DNA of 64,000 nucleotides from Cupriavidus numazuensis. GTDB lineage: Bacteria > Pseudomonadota > Gammaproteobacteria > Burkholderiales > Burkholderiaceae. The translations under genes and the position numbers were made by a program. Below the pieces are notes generated by a model that was not told the origin of the DNA, made no database searches, and worked only from the letters and a program-made list of their open reading frames with translations. How positions within the stretch are numbered: the stretch's first letter is position 1; every line of letters starts with the position of its first letter. Where the stretch lies: the NCBI RefSeq assembly GCF_905397435.1, contig NZ_CAJPVI010000001.1, forward strand, positions 186,001 through 250,000, given 5' to 3'. Below are positions 1 through 11,872 of this stretch, one piece after another.

Positions 1-418
1 GCGCGCCGTGGGGTTCTTCCAGCGTCTCGAGCTGGCTTTCCAGCAGCGCGGGGTTGAAGAAGTGGTCCGTGCGCGCGGACAGGCGCGAGCCGATCAGCTG
101 CGCGTCGCCCTTCATGTAGACAAAGACCACGCCGCCGTCCGGCGGCGTCAGGCGGTCGCGGTAGACCTGGCGCAGCGCCGAACAGGTGAACACGTGGGTG
201 CGGCCTTCGGCGCGGGCGGCATCGATGGCGGCGCGCATGGCCGCGAGCCACGGCCAGCGGTCTTCGTCCGTAAGCGGGATGCCGGCATGCATCTTGGCCT
301 TGTTCGCGGCGCTGTGGAATTCGTCCGCGTCATGGAAAGCGCAGCCCAGGCGTTTCGCGAGCAGTTCGCCGACCGTCGACTTGCCGCTGCCGGAAACGCC
401 CATCAGGATATAGATCAT
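1..418 (-). CDS. gntK: Gluconokinase, 3' end cut off by window edge
   Basis: ATP-dependent phosphorylation of gluconate to 6-phosphogluconate, which feeds the dehydratase encoded next to it. The reverse strand starts with ATG at 418 and reads MIYILMGVSGSGKST; the Walker A motif GVSGSGKS lies at residues 7-14. The frame stays open to base 1, giving 139 codons of a protein usually about 165-175 residues long, so the C-terminus is outside the window. It lies 145 bp downstream of edd on the same strand, consistent with an Entner-Doudoroff operon under the operator pair at 2.48-2.64 kb. The family assignment rests on the P-loop, the size and the neighbour. Confidence 0.88.
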   Translation of the reverse strand, partial: MIYILMGVSGSGKSTVGELLAKRLGCAFHDADEFHSAANKAKMHAGIPLTDEDRWPWLAAMRAAIDAARAEGRTHVFTCSALRQVYRDRLTPPDGGVVFVYMKGDAQLIGSRLSARTDHFFNPALLESQLETLEEPHGA

Positions 419-562
419 GTCTGCTCCATCGATCATGGTGTCGGATGGTTTTCCCCATCCTTGTCGGTAGCCCGCGCGCCGGCAAACGGCGCGCAGGTGC
501 CGGACGGCGGCTGCGCCGCCCGGGGAATCGAAAAATGCGGGTGAAACGGGCCCCAGGCCCGA

Positions 563-2434
563 CTATTGTGCGACGGAATGCGCCGCCGCGGGAACGGCAT
601 CGGCTTCGGACAGGTCGAGTGCGCTGCCGCCCTCTTCCGCCTTGCGCGCGTGGCGCCGGAACAGGCCGAACAGGCCGCGGCCGACGCTGAACTGCGCGAA
701 GCCATCGTCCGGCGCCGGCGAAATCGGGCGCGCAGCGAATTCGGCCGGGTCGCCGAGCCATTCGAGCGTACCGGCAACGGCGTCCACCCGTACGCGGTCG
801 CCGTCGCGCACCCGGGCCAGCGGGCCGCCAGCCAGCGCCTCGGGGCCGACGTGGATCACTGCGGGCACCTTGCCGGATGCACCGGACATACGCCCGTCCG
901 TCACCAGCGCGACGCTGTGGCCGGCGTCCTGCAGCGCACCAAGCACAGGCGTGAGGCGATGCAACTCGGGCATGCCGTTGGCGTTGGGCCCCTGGAAGCG
1001 CACCACGGCCACCACGTCGCCGTTGAGCTCGCCTGCCTCGAAGGCCGCCTGCAGCGCCTCCTGCGAATCGAACACGCGCGCCGGCGCCTCCACCACGCGA
1101 TGCTCCGGTGCCACGGCGGACACCTTGATCACACCGCGCCCGAGATTGCCCTGCATCAGGCGCAGGCCGCCCTCGGCGGAGAACGGCTCCGCCGCCGTGG
1201 CCAGCACCTGGGCGTCGCCGCTGGTGCTGGCGCCATCGCGCCAGCGCAGCACGCCATCGGCAAGCACGGGCTCCTGCGTGTAGCGCGCGAGACCCGGGCC
1301 GACGACGGTCTGCACGTCCTCGTGCAGGAGACCGGCCTCCAGAAGCTGGCCGATCACGAAGCCCGTGCCGCCCGCCGCATGGAAATGGTTCACGTCCGCC
1401 GAGCCGTTCGGATACACGCGCGCAAGCAGCGGCGTGATGCCGGACAACCGGTCGAAATCGTCCCAGTCGATCAGCACGCCCGCGGCGCGCGCCATGGCGA
1501 CCAGGTGGATGGTGTGGTTGGTAGAGCCGCCAGTGGCCAGCAGGCCGACCATTGCATTGACGATGGCGCGCTCGTCGACGATGCGCGCCATCGGCATGTA
1601 TTCAGTGCCGCGCGCCGACAGCGCCAGCGCGCGCTGCGCCGCTGCCGCAGTCAGTGCATCGCGCAAACCGCTGTCCGGGTGAACGAAGGCCGCACCGGGC
1701 AGGTGCAGGCCCATGATTTCCATCAGGAACTGGTTGCTGTTGGCAGTGCCGTAGAACGTGCAGGTGCCGGCACTGTGGTACGCCTCGCATTCAGCTTCGA
1801 GCAAGGCTTCGCGGCCGACCTGGCCGGTCGCATAAAGCTGGCGCACGCGCGCCTTTTCCTTGTTCGGCAGGCCGCTCGCCATCGGCCCGGCCGGCACGAA
1901 CACGACGGGCAAGTGGCCGAACTGCAGCGCGCCCATGACGAGGCCGGGCACGATCTTGTCGCATACGCCGAGCATCACCGCCGCGTCGAACGTGTTGTGC
2001 GAGAGCGAGACCGCCGTGCTCATGGCGATCGCATCACGCGAAAACAGCGACAGCTCCATGCCGGGGTTGCCCTGCGTGATGCCGTCGCACATCGCCGGCA
2101 CGCCGCCGGCCACCTGCGCCACCGCACCGACCGCGCGCGCGGCTTCGCGGATCACGCCGGGGTAGCGCTCGTACGGCTGGTGCGCCGACAGCATGTCGTT
2201 GTAGGCCGTGACGATGCCAAGATTCGGCGCGTGTTCGACGCGCAGCTTGAGCTTGTCGTGCGCCGGCAGCGCGGCAAAGCCGTGCGCGAGGTTGGCGCAC
2301 GACAGGCCGCGCAATGGACCTAGCTCAGCCTGCGCGCGTTCGCAGCGCGCCAGGTAGGCGGCGCGGCTGGCGCGGCTGCGCTCGGTGATGCGCCGGGTCA
2401 CGGCAAGGATTTCGGCATGGACGGCGTGGGGCAT
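563..2434 (-). CDS. edd: Phosphogluconate dehydratase (Entner-Doudoroff)
   Basis: Converts 6-phosphogluconate to 2-keto-3-deoxy-6-phosphogluconate, the first dedicated step of the Entner-Doudoroff pathway; a cytoplasmic Fe-S enzyme. The 623-residue product carries both IlvD/Edd signatures: CDKIVPG from about residue 158, whose Cys is a probable cluster ligand, and [12 protein letters not shown] near residue 520. The frame opens 12 codons further upstream, but ATG at 2434 is preceded by AAAGGAA at good spacing, so I use that start. The full length agrees with the family. It is transcribed divergently from the HexR-type regulator. A TATAAT box at 2497-2502 (minus strand) abuts one of the two operators. 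Confidence 0.95.
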   Translation of the reverse strand: MPHAVHAEILAVTRRITERSRASRAAYLARCERAQAELGPLRGLSCANLAHGFAALPAHDKLKLRVEHAPNLGIVTAYNDMLSAHQPYERYPGVIREAARAVGAVAQVAGGVPAMCDGITQGNPGMELSLFSRDAIAMSTAVSLSHNTFDAAVMLGVCDKIVPGLVMGALQFGHLPVVFVPAGPMASGLPNKEKARVRQLYATGQVGREALLEAECEAYHSAGTCTFYGTANSNQFLMEIMGLHLPGAAFVHPDSGLRDALTAAAAQRALALSARGTEYMPMARIVDERAIVNAMVGLLATGGSTNHTIHLVAMARAAGVLIDWDDFDRLSGITPLLARVYPNGSADVNHFHAAGGTGFVIGQLLEAGLLHEDVQTVVGPGLARYTQEPVLADGVLRWRDGASTSGDAQVLATAAEPFSAEGGLRLMQGNLGRGVIKVSAVAPEHRVVEAPARVFDSQEALQAAFEAGELNGDVVAVVRFQGPNANGMPELHRLTPVLGALQDAGHSVALVTDGRMSGASGKVPAVIHVGPEALAGGPLARVRDGDRVRVDAVAGTLEWLGDPAEFAARPISPAPDDGFAQFSVGRGLFGLFRRHARKAEEGGSALDLSEADAVPAAAHSVAQ

Positions 2435-2482
2435 GGATGAACGTTCCTTTAGGAAACCCGGGCGGGCCAACCGCCTCCGGCA

Positions 2483-2497
2483 TGTAGATTTTCTACA
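2483..2497. promoter_or_regulatory. Palindromic operator 1 (HexR-type), edd side
   Basis: A perfect 15-bp palindrome, TGTAGA-TTT-TCTACA. It sits immediately downstream of a TATAAT on the minus strand (2497-2502), so a bound repressor would block the edd start region. HexR proteins recognise TGTA-(AT-rich)-TACA palindromes; that the neighbouring RpiR-family protein binds here is inferred from position and the identical second site. Confidence 0.75.
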
Positions 2498-2502
2498 TTA
2501 TA
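2497..2502 (-). promoter_or_regulatory. edd -10 box
   Basis: TATAAT on the minus strand, 63 bp upstream of the edd ATG. No strong -35 is visible at 16-18 bp. Operator 1 begins at its downstream edge. Confidence 0.5.
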
Positions 2503-2623
2503 GCGACACCAAAACCCTGAGCGCAGCCTTGCTTACATCACAATTGCTCAAAAATCGCCTTGAATTCGGGAAATCCCTAGCCACAGAACCCCAGAATCAA
2601 CTGTGTTCCGCAGCCCTCCGGAT

Positions 2624-2638
2624 TGTAGAATATCTACA
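2624..2638. promoter_or_regulatory. Palindromic operator 2 (HexR-type), regulator side
   Basis: A perfect palindrome, TGTAGA-ATA-TCTACA, with the same arms as the site at 2483. The centres are 141 bp apart. It contains a TAGAAT that could be the -10 of the regulator gene, which starts 10 bp downstream; this suggests autoregulation. Confidence 0.75.
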
Positions 2639-2647
2639 TTCCCATTT

Positions 2648-3601
2648 ATGCCCGCGACACCCGCCACCGTCATGCGCGACCGAATCCTTGCCGTCTACGA
2701 CACGCTCCGCCCGTCCGAACGCCGCCTGGCCGACTATGTGGCCCGCCACGGTGCCAGCGTGATCCGGCTTTCGATGCCGGAGCTGGCCGAGCGCGCCGGC
2801 GTGTCACAGCCGACCATCGCGCGATTCTGCGCGGCGCTGGGCTACGACGGCTTCCGCGAATTCAAGCTGCAGTTCGCGCAGAACGTCGGCGGCGGCACGC
2901 CGTTCGTCCACCAGGACGTGAAGGCCGAAGACGGCCCGGCCGACATTGCCGGCAAGGTGTTCGACCGCACCATCGCCACGCTGATGAGCGTGCGCAATGC
3001 GCTGTCGGCGGACCAGATCGAGCACGGCATCCGCCTGCTGGCCAGTGCGCGCCGCATCGAGTTCTACGGCTGTGGCAATTCCGGCATTGTCGCGCTCGAC
3101 ATCCAGCACAAGTTCTTCCGGCTGGGCATGCCCACCACGGCTTACTCCGATCCACACGTATTCAGCATGTCCGCCGCGCTGCTCGGCCCGGGCGACGTGG
3201 CGGTGCTGGTGTCGAACAGCGGACGTACGTGGGACATGCTGACCGCCGCCACGCTGGCCCGCTCCAGCGGCGCGAGCGTGCTGGCGCTCACGCACAGCGG
3301 CTCGCCACTCGCGAAGCTGGCCGACGTCTGCGTGTTTTCGGATGTGGAAGAGGACAGCGAGGTCTATACGCCGATGACCTCGCGCATCTGCCACCTCGTG
3401 CTCGGCGACGTGCTTGCGGCCGGCGTGGCGCTCGAACGCGCCGACACCGTCGCCGCGGGCCTGCAGCGCGCGAAGGCCCATCTGCGCGAGCGCCGCATTG
3501 GCGGCGCCGAACCTGCGCGAGCCCCGCAGGAGCAGGATGCGCCCGAACCAGCCGCCAGTCGCAAGACAGCATCGCGGCCCCGCACTCGCACCCCTGGCTA
3601 A
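2648..3601 (+). CDS. hexR: RpiR/HexR-family transcriptional regulator
   Basis: Probable repressor of the adjacent Entner-Doudoroff genes. The protein has an N-terminal RpiR helix-turn-helix (PELAERAGVSQPTIARFC at about residues 40-57) and a C-terminal SIS sugar-phosphate domain (FYGCGNSGIVALDIQ, then LVSNSGRTWDML) expected to bind a phosphosugar such as KDPG. A Pro/Ala/Arg-rich tail follows. The frame is open further upstream, but a start at 2603 would put operator 2 inside the gene, so I chose ATG 2648 (317 residues). ATG 2672 is the alternative, and neither has a clear Shine-Dalgarno. It is divergent from edd and ends 12 bp from the convergent comEC gene. Confidence 0.85.
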   Translation: MPATPATVMRDRILAVYDTLRPSERRLADYVARHGASVIRLSMPELAERAGVSQPTIARFCAALGYDGFREFKLQFAQNVGGGTPFVHQDVKAEDGPADIAGKVFDRTIATLMSVRNALSADQIEHGIRLLASARRIEFYGCGNSGIVALDIQHKFFRLGMPTTAYSDPHVFSMSAALLGPGDVAVLVSNSGRTWDMLTAATLARSSGASVLALTHSGSPLAKLADVCVFSDVEEDSEVYTPMTSRICHLVLGDVLAAGVALERADTVAAGLQRAKAHLRERRIGGAEPARAPQEQDAPEPAASRKTASRPRTRTPG

Positions 3602-3613
3602 CGCCACCCTCCA

Positions 3614-6031
3614 CTATTGCGGCGCCGCAGGCGCTTCACGCCAATAGCGCCGCTCGGCCTGGCGAAACGCCTCCATCGCATAGGCCCCGCCCTGTGTAAC
3701 CATCGTGACCGCGCCCGTTTCGTCGGAGCGGTAGCGCAGGATGCCGGCATCGCCATAGCGCTGCCAGACATCGGCGCGCGGATGCTGATAGCGGTTGCGG
3801 TAGCCGAGCTGGAACACTGCAGCTTCGGGATTGACGGCCGCCAGCCACTCGGAACTGGAGGAGGTGCCGCTACCATGGTGCGGCACGACAAGGACATCGG
3901 CGCGCAGCGTCTCCGCAGGCATCTTCTCGACCAGCTCGCGCTCCTCCGCCTTGCCGATGTCGCCAGTCAGCAGCACGCTACGGCGGCCGTTGTCCACACG
4001 CAGCACGCAGCTGCGCGCATTGCTTCCGATCGCCCCGTCGCGAGATTGCCCGGCGTTGGGATGCAGCACCGTAAATTGGACGCCATCCCACCGCCATTGC
4101 TGGCCGGCCGCGCATGCCACCCATTCGGCCTTGCCAAGGAGAGCATGGCCGGCCGGCGCCGCCGTGGACCGGATGCCGATGGGCACGGCGTCCATGACGT
4201 GGCGCGCACCGCCCGCATGATCGGCATCTTCGTGGCTGACCATCAGATGGTCGAGCTTGCGTATGCCGGACGCGCGCAGATAAGGCACGATGACCTGTGC
4301 TCCGGCGCTGCCGCCCGAGGCATAGGCCGGCCCCGCGTCGTAGAGCAAGGCGTGCGCGCGCGTCTGCACCAGCACGGCAGTGCCCTGCCCGACATCCAGC
4401 ATCGCCGCCCGGAATTCGCCATACGCCACATCCTCGCCGCGCGCACACACCATGGGAAGGATCAACAGCACCCCATGCAGCCGTATGCGCAATCCGAACG
4501 CGGCGGGCGCCAGCAGGATGAGAGTACCCAGTAGCGCCAGCACCGTTTCCAGCATGCCGGCCTGCGCGGTCTCCCAGACCGCCCAGTCGGGCGATGCCAG
4601 CCACTGCAGCACGACCACCAGCCACGCCAGCGCCCCGTGCGCCAACGCCAGCAATGGCGCGGCCAGCGTAGCCGGCACCACCGCACCAAGCAGCGCAAGC
4701 GGCGTGACGAACATGCTGACCACGGGAATGGCAACAGCATTCGCAAGCGGGGAAATGACCGGAAACTGCCGGAAAAGCAGCAACGTCAGCGGTACCAGAC
4801 CGACGGTTACTGCCCATTGCGTGCGCGCAGCGGAGGCAAGCGTCGCGCGTATCCGTGGCCACCACCCGCTCACCGGCACTTCAGGACGCGATGCGGCCAG
4901 GAAGATCACGCCGACCGCGCCGAACGATAGCCAGAACCCGGGCTGCGTCACCGCCCACGGGTCCAGCAGCAGCGCAACGAAGGCCGCCCATGCGAGCACC
5001 AGCGATGTCGGTGGCGTGCGCGCGCTCCACGCGGCCACGGCGGCGATGGACAGCATGGCTACGGTGCGCAGCGCCGGAATCTGCAGCCCGGCGATCAGGC
5101 CGTATCCAAGCCCCGCGAGCACTGCCGCGACGAGCGCCGCCTGCCGCGCCGGACACCATAGCGGCAGCGGCCGGCGCACGCGGCGGCCCAGCCCGAATGA
5201 ATGCCGCCACGCCCAGTGCACGAGACCCGCGGCGAAGCCCGCGATCATGGTGATATGAAGCCCGGAAATGCTGACGAGATGCCCGATGCCAGTACGGTTG
5301 AACAGCAGCCAGTCATCGCCATCGATGCCGCGCTGGTCGCCGACGACCAGCGCCACAAGCACCGGCGCGAAGCGGGCATCCGCCGGCAACGCGGCGCGGA
5401 TGTGGTCACGCAACGTGGCACGTTGCGCCTCGATGCGCCATGAGAGCTGTTCGTGCGCCGCCTCCTGCGGCCCGTTGCGGACGCTGCGCACGTAACCCGT
5501 CGCGCCATAGCCCTGCGCGAGCAGCCAGTACGCGTAGTCGAAACCGTGGGGATTGGCGAGCCCGCGCGGACGACGCAAGCGCACCGTAAAGGTGTAGCGC
5601 TGACCCGGACGCAATTCGAGCGTGGCCTCTCGCCAGCTCAGTTGCACGCGGGCCGGCACGTGTTCGCCGTGCGGCGCGGCCTCGATAGTGAAGGCAAAGC
5701 GCGCACCGGGCGACAGTTCGGCCGGCAAGCCGGACACCACGCCGATGACCTCGATATCGCGCGCCTCCAGTTGCGTGGGTAGCCAGTCGCCCATGCGCGA
5801 ATGCGCGCGCCACGCCGCCCAGCAGAAGCCAACGGAGACCGCCAGCAGAATCGCGAGTCCGTGTGCCAGCCGCGTTGTGCGTCCGTACCGGACCAGCCAG
5901 ACGACGAGGATTGCGAGGGCGGCAGATGCGAAGCCCAGCGCGCTGTCCGCCGGCAGCGAGCCCTGCCGCTGCAAGGCCCAGCAGCCGGCCACGAAACCCA
6001 GCAGGATCAGGCGCACGAAGCTCCCCGGCAA
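3614..6031 (-). CDS. comEC: ComEC/Rec2 competence channel protein
   Basis: Inner-membrane channel that moves single-stranded DNA into the cytoplasm during natural transformation. The 805-residue product has N-terminal membrane helices, a ComEC/Rec2 polytopic core (GIGHLVSISGLHITM, many hydrophobic segments across about residues 230-510) and a C-terminal metallo-beta-lactamase-like domain with SHEDADHAGG near residue 595 and a later HHGSG. The length is usual for a full ComEC with the soluble domain. It is the last gene of a minus-strand run with lolC, lolD and tatD, 76 bp after tatD. Competence itself is not shown by this window. Confidence 0.93.
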   Translation of the reverse strand: MPGSFVRLILLGFVAGCWALQRQGSLPADSALGFASAALAILVVWLVRYGRTTRLAHGLAILLAVSVGFCWAAWRAHSRMGDWLPTQLEARDIEVIGVVSGLPAELSPGARFAFTIEAAPHGEHVPARVQLSWREATLELRPGQRYTFTVRLRRPRGLANPHGFDYAYWLLAQGYGATGYVRSVRNGPQEAAHEQLSWRIEAQRATLRDHIRAALPADARFAPVLVALVVGDQRGIDGDDWLLFNRTGIGHLVSISGLHITMIAGFAAGLVHWAWRHSFGLGRRVRRPLPLWCPARQAALVAAVLAGLGYGLIAGLQIPALRTVAMLSIAAVAAWSARTPPTSLVLAWAAFVALLLDPWAVTQPGFWLSFGAVGVIFLAASRPEVPVSGWWPRIRATLASAARTQWAVTVGLVPLTLLLFRQFPVISPLANAVAIPVVSMFVTPLALLGAVVPATLAAPLLALAHGALAWLVVVLQWLASPDWAVWETAQAGMLETVLALLGTLILLAPAAFGLRIRLHGVLLILPMVCARGEDVAYGEFRAAMLDVGQGTAVLVQTRAHALLYDAGPAYASGGSAGAQVIVPYLRASGIRKLDHLMVSHEDADHAGGARHVMDAVPIGIRSTAAPAGHALLGKAEWVACAAGQQWRWDGVQFTVLHPNAGQSRDGAIGSNARSCVLRVDNGRRSVLLTGDIGKAEERELVEKMPAETLRADVLVVPHHGSGTSSSSEWLAAVNPEAAVFQLGYRNRYQHPRADVWQRYGDAGILRYRSDETGAVTMVTQGGAYAMEAFRQAERRYWREAPAAPQ

Positions 6032-6107
6032 GTTCAGAGGGCCATCGTTGTACCCTTGCCTTGCCGCGAAAAGCTTGTCAGCGTGTCAGAAGTTGGTGTC
6101 GAGAATG

Positions 6108-6941
6108 TCAGGCGCCGGCTGGCGCCATCGCATCGGCGAATGCCGCCAGTCGGGGCAGCGCGGCGACCGAATTGCGCCACATGGCTTGCGCCAATGCATC
6201 CGGTTCCATCTCTCGCAGCTCCCCAAGCACCCGCGCGACGCCGGCAACTTCGGCAGGCGTATTGCGGGCCTTGTGCTGCTCGCCGAACTGGTCGTCGGAC
6301 AGCCACGCGGGCGCGATGTCGGGCGCATCGGTTTCCAGCACCAGCGCGTCGAGCGGCAACTCGGTAGCGAGCCGGCGGATCTGGCGCGCGCGGCTGAACG
6401 TCACGTTACCGCCAAAGCCGAGCTTGAGCCCCTGATCGATAAAGCGTCGCGCCTGCTCGTGGCTGCCGTTGAATGCGTGGGCGATACCCTGCCGCACCCC
6501 GAGCTTGCGCAGTTGCGCGCCAACCTGGTCCTGCGACTTGCGCACGTGCAGCAGCACCGGCAGGTCGAATTCGCGCGCAATCTTGAGCTGCTCGATGTAG
6601 AGCCAGGTCTGGTGGTCGGCATCGAGACCGGCGACAAAGAAGTCGAGCCCGATCTCGCCGATGCCGACGAAGCGAGGATCGCCCATCGACGCCGCCACTT
6701 CCCTGCGCAACGCATCGACATCGGCCTGCCCCGCTCCCGGCGAGCAGAGTGGATGAATCCCGAGCGCATAGACGCAGCGGGAATCCTGCCGGGCCAGCGT
6801 ACGAACGGTCTCGAAGTTCCACACCGCCACGGCCGGCACGACGATGCCCGCCACACCGGCCGCTTCGGCCGCATCGGCCACTTCGCCGCGATCAGGGTCG
6901 AATTCGCTGGCGTCGAGATGGCAATGGGTATCGATCCACAT
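6108..6941 (-). CDS. tatD: TatD-family metal-dependent DNase
   Basis: Amidohydrolase-fold hydrolase of the TatD/YcfH family; characterised members are Mg-dependent 3'-5' DNases. The 277-residue product starts MWIDTHCHLD with the first metal-binding HxH at residues 6 and 8, followed by GEIGLDF and a late LVLETDAPD (metal Asp). Full family length. It starts 12 bp downstream of lolD and is probably co-transcribed. The exact paralogue (TatD, YcfH or YjjV) cannot be told from sequence alone; linkage to lolCD resembles ycfH. Confidence 0.9.
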   Translation of the reverse strand: MWIDTHCHLDASEFDPDRGEVADAAEAAGVAGIVVPAVAVWNFETVRTLARQDSRCVYALGIHPLCSPGAGQADVDALRREVAASMGDPRFVGIGEIGLDFFVAGLDADHQTWLYIEQLKIAREFDLPVLLHVRKSQDQVGAQLRKLGVRQGIAHAFNGSHEQARRFIDQGLKLGFGGNVTFSRARQIRRLATELPLDALVLETDAPDIAPAWLSDDQFGEQHKARNTPAEVAGVARVLGELREMEPDALAQAMWRNSVAALPRLAAFADAMAPAGA

Positions 6942-6953
6942 GACCGTACGCGA

Positions 6954-8931
<1,978 letters not shown>

Positions 8932-9036
8932 GAGGGTTCCTGTTGTTTCGGGAAAGCGCCCTGGGCGGTTGCGCAGGTGTCCCGCGCCACACGCGAGGCT
9001 GGCGCCGGCCAGCCGGAAGTTTACAATCTCGCCACC

Positions 9037-10137
9037 ATGATGACGCACCTGACCCTGATTGTGCCCTTTTCCGTCCCGCCCGGCGCCGGCGACGACGCCT
9101 CGGACGATGTCGTGCCCGGCGCGCTGCTGCGGCAGTTGGAGTTGCCGGCGCTCGGAAAGTTGCTGACCCGGGCCACGCCCGGCCAGCGCGAGCGGCACGA
9201 CGACCCGTGGCTGCGCAGCCTGCCGCACGAGCGCTGGCTTGCCGGCAAGGCGGGGCTGGACACGGCCCGGGTGCCGATGGCGCCTTATATGCGGCTGGCC
9301 GACAGCCGCGGCGCCGCGCCGGCCGGCAGCGAAGCCTGGACCTGCCTGCAACTTGTGCACATTCACGCGGCCCGGGACCATCTTGTGCTGATGCATCCCG
9401 ACCAGCTGCGTGTACGTGACGAAGAAGCCACGTCACTGTTCGCGGCGATCGAGCCATTGCTGCGCGAATCCAACATCACACTCGAAGCACCCTGCGCAGC
9501 GCGCTGGTACCTGCCCGAAGCCGTGTTCGGCCCGCTGGACGCCACCACACCGTTGCGCGCGACCGGCCGCAATATCGATATCTGGCTGCAGGCTGGCGAG
9601 CGCGCGCGCGACTGGCGGCGGTTGCAGAACGAGATCCAGATGACGTGGTTCGACCACCCGGTCAACCAGGCCCGTGAAGCGGCCGGCGAACTGCCCATCA
9701 ATTCCGTCTGGCTGTACGGCGGAGGCGCGATGCAAGCGGTGCCGAAGCTGGCGGATGTCATCGTGACCGTCGATCCCTTCCTGACAGGCCTGGGGCTTGC
9801 AGGCGGCAGCCGGATCGCGGCCATGCCGGCCGGATTCGCCAGCCTTCAGGCCGACGGCGCCGTCATGGCGACGCTCGATAGCGCCACCGAAGCCCATATC
9901 GCCGAAGACTGGGGCCTGTGGATCGAGCGCATGCATGCGCTGGACGCAGACTGGTTCGCGCCGGCGCTGCAAGCGCTCGCCGACGGCAGCATCGAAGCCA
10001 TCACGCTGGTGCTCGGCGGCGAGAACCACTTCGCCGAATTCACCGTGCGCCGCGCCGACCTGCGCAAGTTCTGGCGCGGCATGGGCCAGCGCGGCGACTG
10101 GCGCGCGCTGCTGTCCGACCTTGCCTACGCGGCCTGA
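9037..10137 (+). CDS. COG4255/RpfE-like conserved protein, phosphoglycerate-mutase-like
   Basis: A 366-residue cytoplasmic protein of the COG4255 group, annotated elsewhere as RpfE-type regulatory protein or as cofactor-independent phosphoglycerate-mutase-like. Its biochemical role is not established. Visible features are an acidic stretch near residues 18-25, FDHPVNQAREAAGELPINSV, and SVWLYGGGAM around residues 225-235, a segment also seen in mutase-like relatives. I do not see a full metal-ligand set of the alkaline-phosphatase superfamily. ATG occurs at 9037 and 9040, without a strong Shine-Dalgarno. It is divergent from lolC and 30 bp upstream of recJ, a pairing I recall also from Xanthomonas. 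Confidence 0.7.
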   Translation: MMTHLTLIVPFSVPPGAGDDASDDVVPGALLRQLELPALGKLLTRATPGQRERHDDPWLRSLPHERWLAGKAGLDTARVPMAPYMRLADSRGAAPAGSEAWTCLQLVHIHAARDHLVLMHPDQLRVRDEEATSLFAAIEPLLRESNITLEAPCAARWYLPEAVFGPLDATTPLRATGRNIDIWLQAGERARDWRRLQNEIQMTWFDHPVNQAREAAGELPINSVWLYGGGAMQAVPKLADVIVTVDPFLTGLGLAGGSRIAAMPAGFASLQADGAVMATLDSATEAHIAEDWGLWIERMHALDADWFAPALQALADGSIEAITLVLGGENHFAEFTVRRADLRKFWRGMGQRGDWRALLSDLAYAA

Positions 10138-10167
10138 GCCGCACACACAAAAGAAGCAGAACGCCCC

Positions 10168-11865
10168 ATGACCCGGATTGCCATCCGCACCTATTCCGCC
10201 GAGCACGCCAATACCCTGGCGGCTGCCGGCCTGCACCCGACCCTGGCCCGCATCCTGTCCGCGCGCGGCGTGGCACAGCCGTCCGAACTTTCCACCGAAC
10301 TGCCGGAACTGGTGCCACCCTCGGCCATGAAGGGCATCGGCCATGCCGCCGAGTACCTGGCTGACGCGATCGCAGCACGCAAGCGCCTGCTGATCGTGGC
10401 CGACTACGATTGCGACGGCGCGACCGCGTGTGCAGTCGGCGTGCGCGGGCTGCGCATGCTGGGCGCGCGCGTCGAATACATCGTCCCGAACCGCTTCGAG
10501 TACGGCTACGGACTGACGCCGGAGATCGTCGCGCTGGCCGCGAAGCAGCAGCCTGACGTGATCGTCACCGTCGACAACGGCATTGCCAGCGTCGACGGCG
10601 TTGCAGCCGCCAATGCGGCCGGCATCGACGTGGTGGTGACCGACCACCACCTGCCCGGCTCGGAACTGCCCCCGGCCGCGGTGATCGTCAACCCGAACCA
10701 GCCCGGCTGCGAATTCCCCAGCAAGAACCTGGCCGGCGTCGGCGTGATGTTCTATGTGCTGATGGCGCTGCGCGCCGAACTGCGCAAACGCGGCGTTTAC
10801 ACGCAGCAAACCCAGCCACCGCTGCAGACGCTGCTGGATCTGGTAGCACTGGGCACGGTGGCCGACGTGGTCAAGCTCGACACCAACAACCGCATCCTGG
10901 TGGCACAGGGCCTGAAGCGGATGCGCGCCGGCCGCATGCAGCCGGGCGTGGCGGCGCTGTTCCGTGCCGCGGGGCGTGAAGCCGCGCGCGCCAACACCTT
11001 CGACCTCGGCTTCGGCCTGGGCCCGCGCCTCAATGCCGCCGGCCGGCTCGCCGACATGTCGCTTGGCATCGAATGCCTGCTGACCGACGATGCCAATCGC
11101 GCGTGGGAGATCGCTCAGGAACTGGACGGCATGAACCGCGAGCGCCGCGACATCGAGGCCGGCATGCAGCAGGAGGCGCTGCAGATCCTCGAACAGCCGC
11201 TGGCCGGCCCCGATCCGTCGGCGCGCTTTACGGTCAGCGTGTTCAACGACACCTGGCACCAGGGCGTGATCGGCATTGTCGCGTCGCGGCTCAAGGACAA
11301 GTTCCATCGCCCGACCATTACGTTCGCGCCCGGCGATGAGACCACCGTCAAGGGCTCCGGCCGCTCGATCCCCGGCTTCCACCTGCGCGATGCGCTGGAC
11401 CTGGTCTCCAAGCGCTGCCCGGGCATGATGGTCAAATTCGGCGGCCACGCCATGGCGGCCGGCCTGACCGTGCGCGCCGAGCGCTTTGCCGAGTTCCAGG
11501 AAGCCTTTGAAGCGGTCGGCAAGGAATGGCTCAGCGATGAACAACTCGCGCGCGTGATCGAGACCGATGGCGATATCGAGGACCAGTGCTTCAGCCCGGA
11601 CTTCGTCACGCTGCTCGAACAGCAGGTCTGGGGCCAGGGCTTCCCGGCGCCGACCTTCTGCGGCGAATTCGACGTGCTGCGCCAGAGCGTGCTCAAGGGC
11701 AAGCACCTGAAGCTGCAACTGGGGCGCGGCAAGCAGCGCTTCGACGCGATCTGGTTCAACCACGCCGACGAACTCGGCGCCAGCGCGCAGATCGCCTACC
11801 GGCTCGACAACAACACCTTCAACGGCATCACGCGCGTGCAACTCGTGATCGAGCACGCGCAGTAA
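10168..11865 (+). CDS. recJ: Single-stranded-DNA-specific exonuclease RecJ
   Basis: 5'-3' ssDNA exonuclease of the DHH family, acting in recombination and mismatch repair. The 565-residue product has motif I VADYDCDGATA at about residues 78-88, VDNG at about 135, and the DHH motif TDHHLPG at about 155-161. The DHHA1 domain contains GRSIPGFHLRDAL and FGGHAMAAG, and a C-terminal OB-fold region follows. Full family length. It is 30 bp downstream of the COG4255 gene in the same direction, and a weak AGAAG precedes the ATG. Confidence 0.96.
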   Translation: MTRIAIRTYSAEHANTLAAAGLHPTLARILSARGVAQPSELSTELPELVPPSAMKGIGHAAEYLADAIAARKRLLIVADYDCDGATACAVGVRGLRMLGARVEYIVPNRFEYGYGLTPEIVALAAKQQPDVIVTVDNGIASVDGVAAANAAGIDVVVTDHHLPGSELPPAAVIVNPNQPGCEFPSKNLAGVGVMFYVLMALRAELRKRGVYTQQTQPPLQTLLDLVALGTVADVVKLDTNNRILVAQGLKRMRAGRMQPGVAALFRAAGREAARANTFDLGFGLGPRLNAAGRLADMSLGIECLLTDDANRAWEIAQELDGMNRERRDIEAGMQQEALQILEQPLAGPDPSARFTVSVFNDTWHQGVIGIVASRLKDKFHRPTITFAPGDETTVKGSGRSIPGFHLRDALDLVSKRCPGMMVKFGGHAMAAGLTVRAERFAEFQEAFEAVGKEWLSDEQLARVIETDGDIEDQCFSPDFVTLLEQQVWGQGFPAPTFCGEFDVLRQSVLKGKHLKLQLGRGKQRFDAIWFNHADELGASAQIAYRLDNNTFNGITRVQLVIEHAQ

Positions 11866-11872
11866 CGTCAGT

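Noticed and set aside
566..2323. A 585-codon frame antisense to edd
   Set aside because: Low-complexity His/Arg/Gln translation opposite a conserved enzyme gene.
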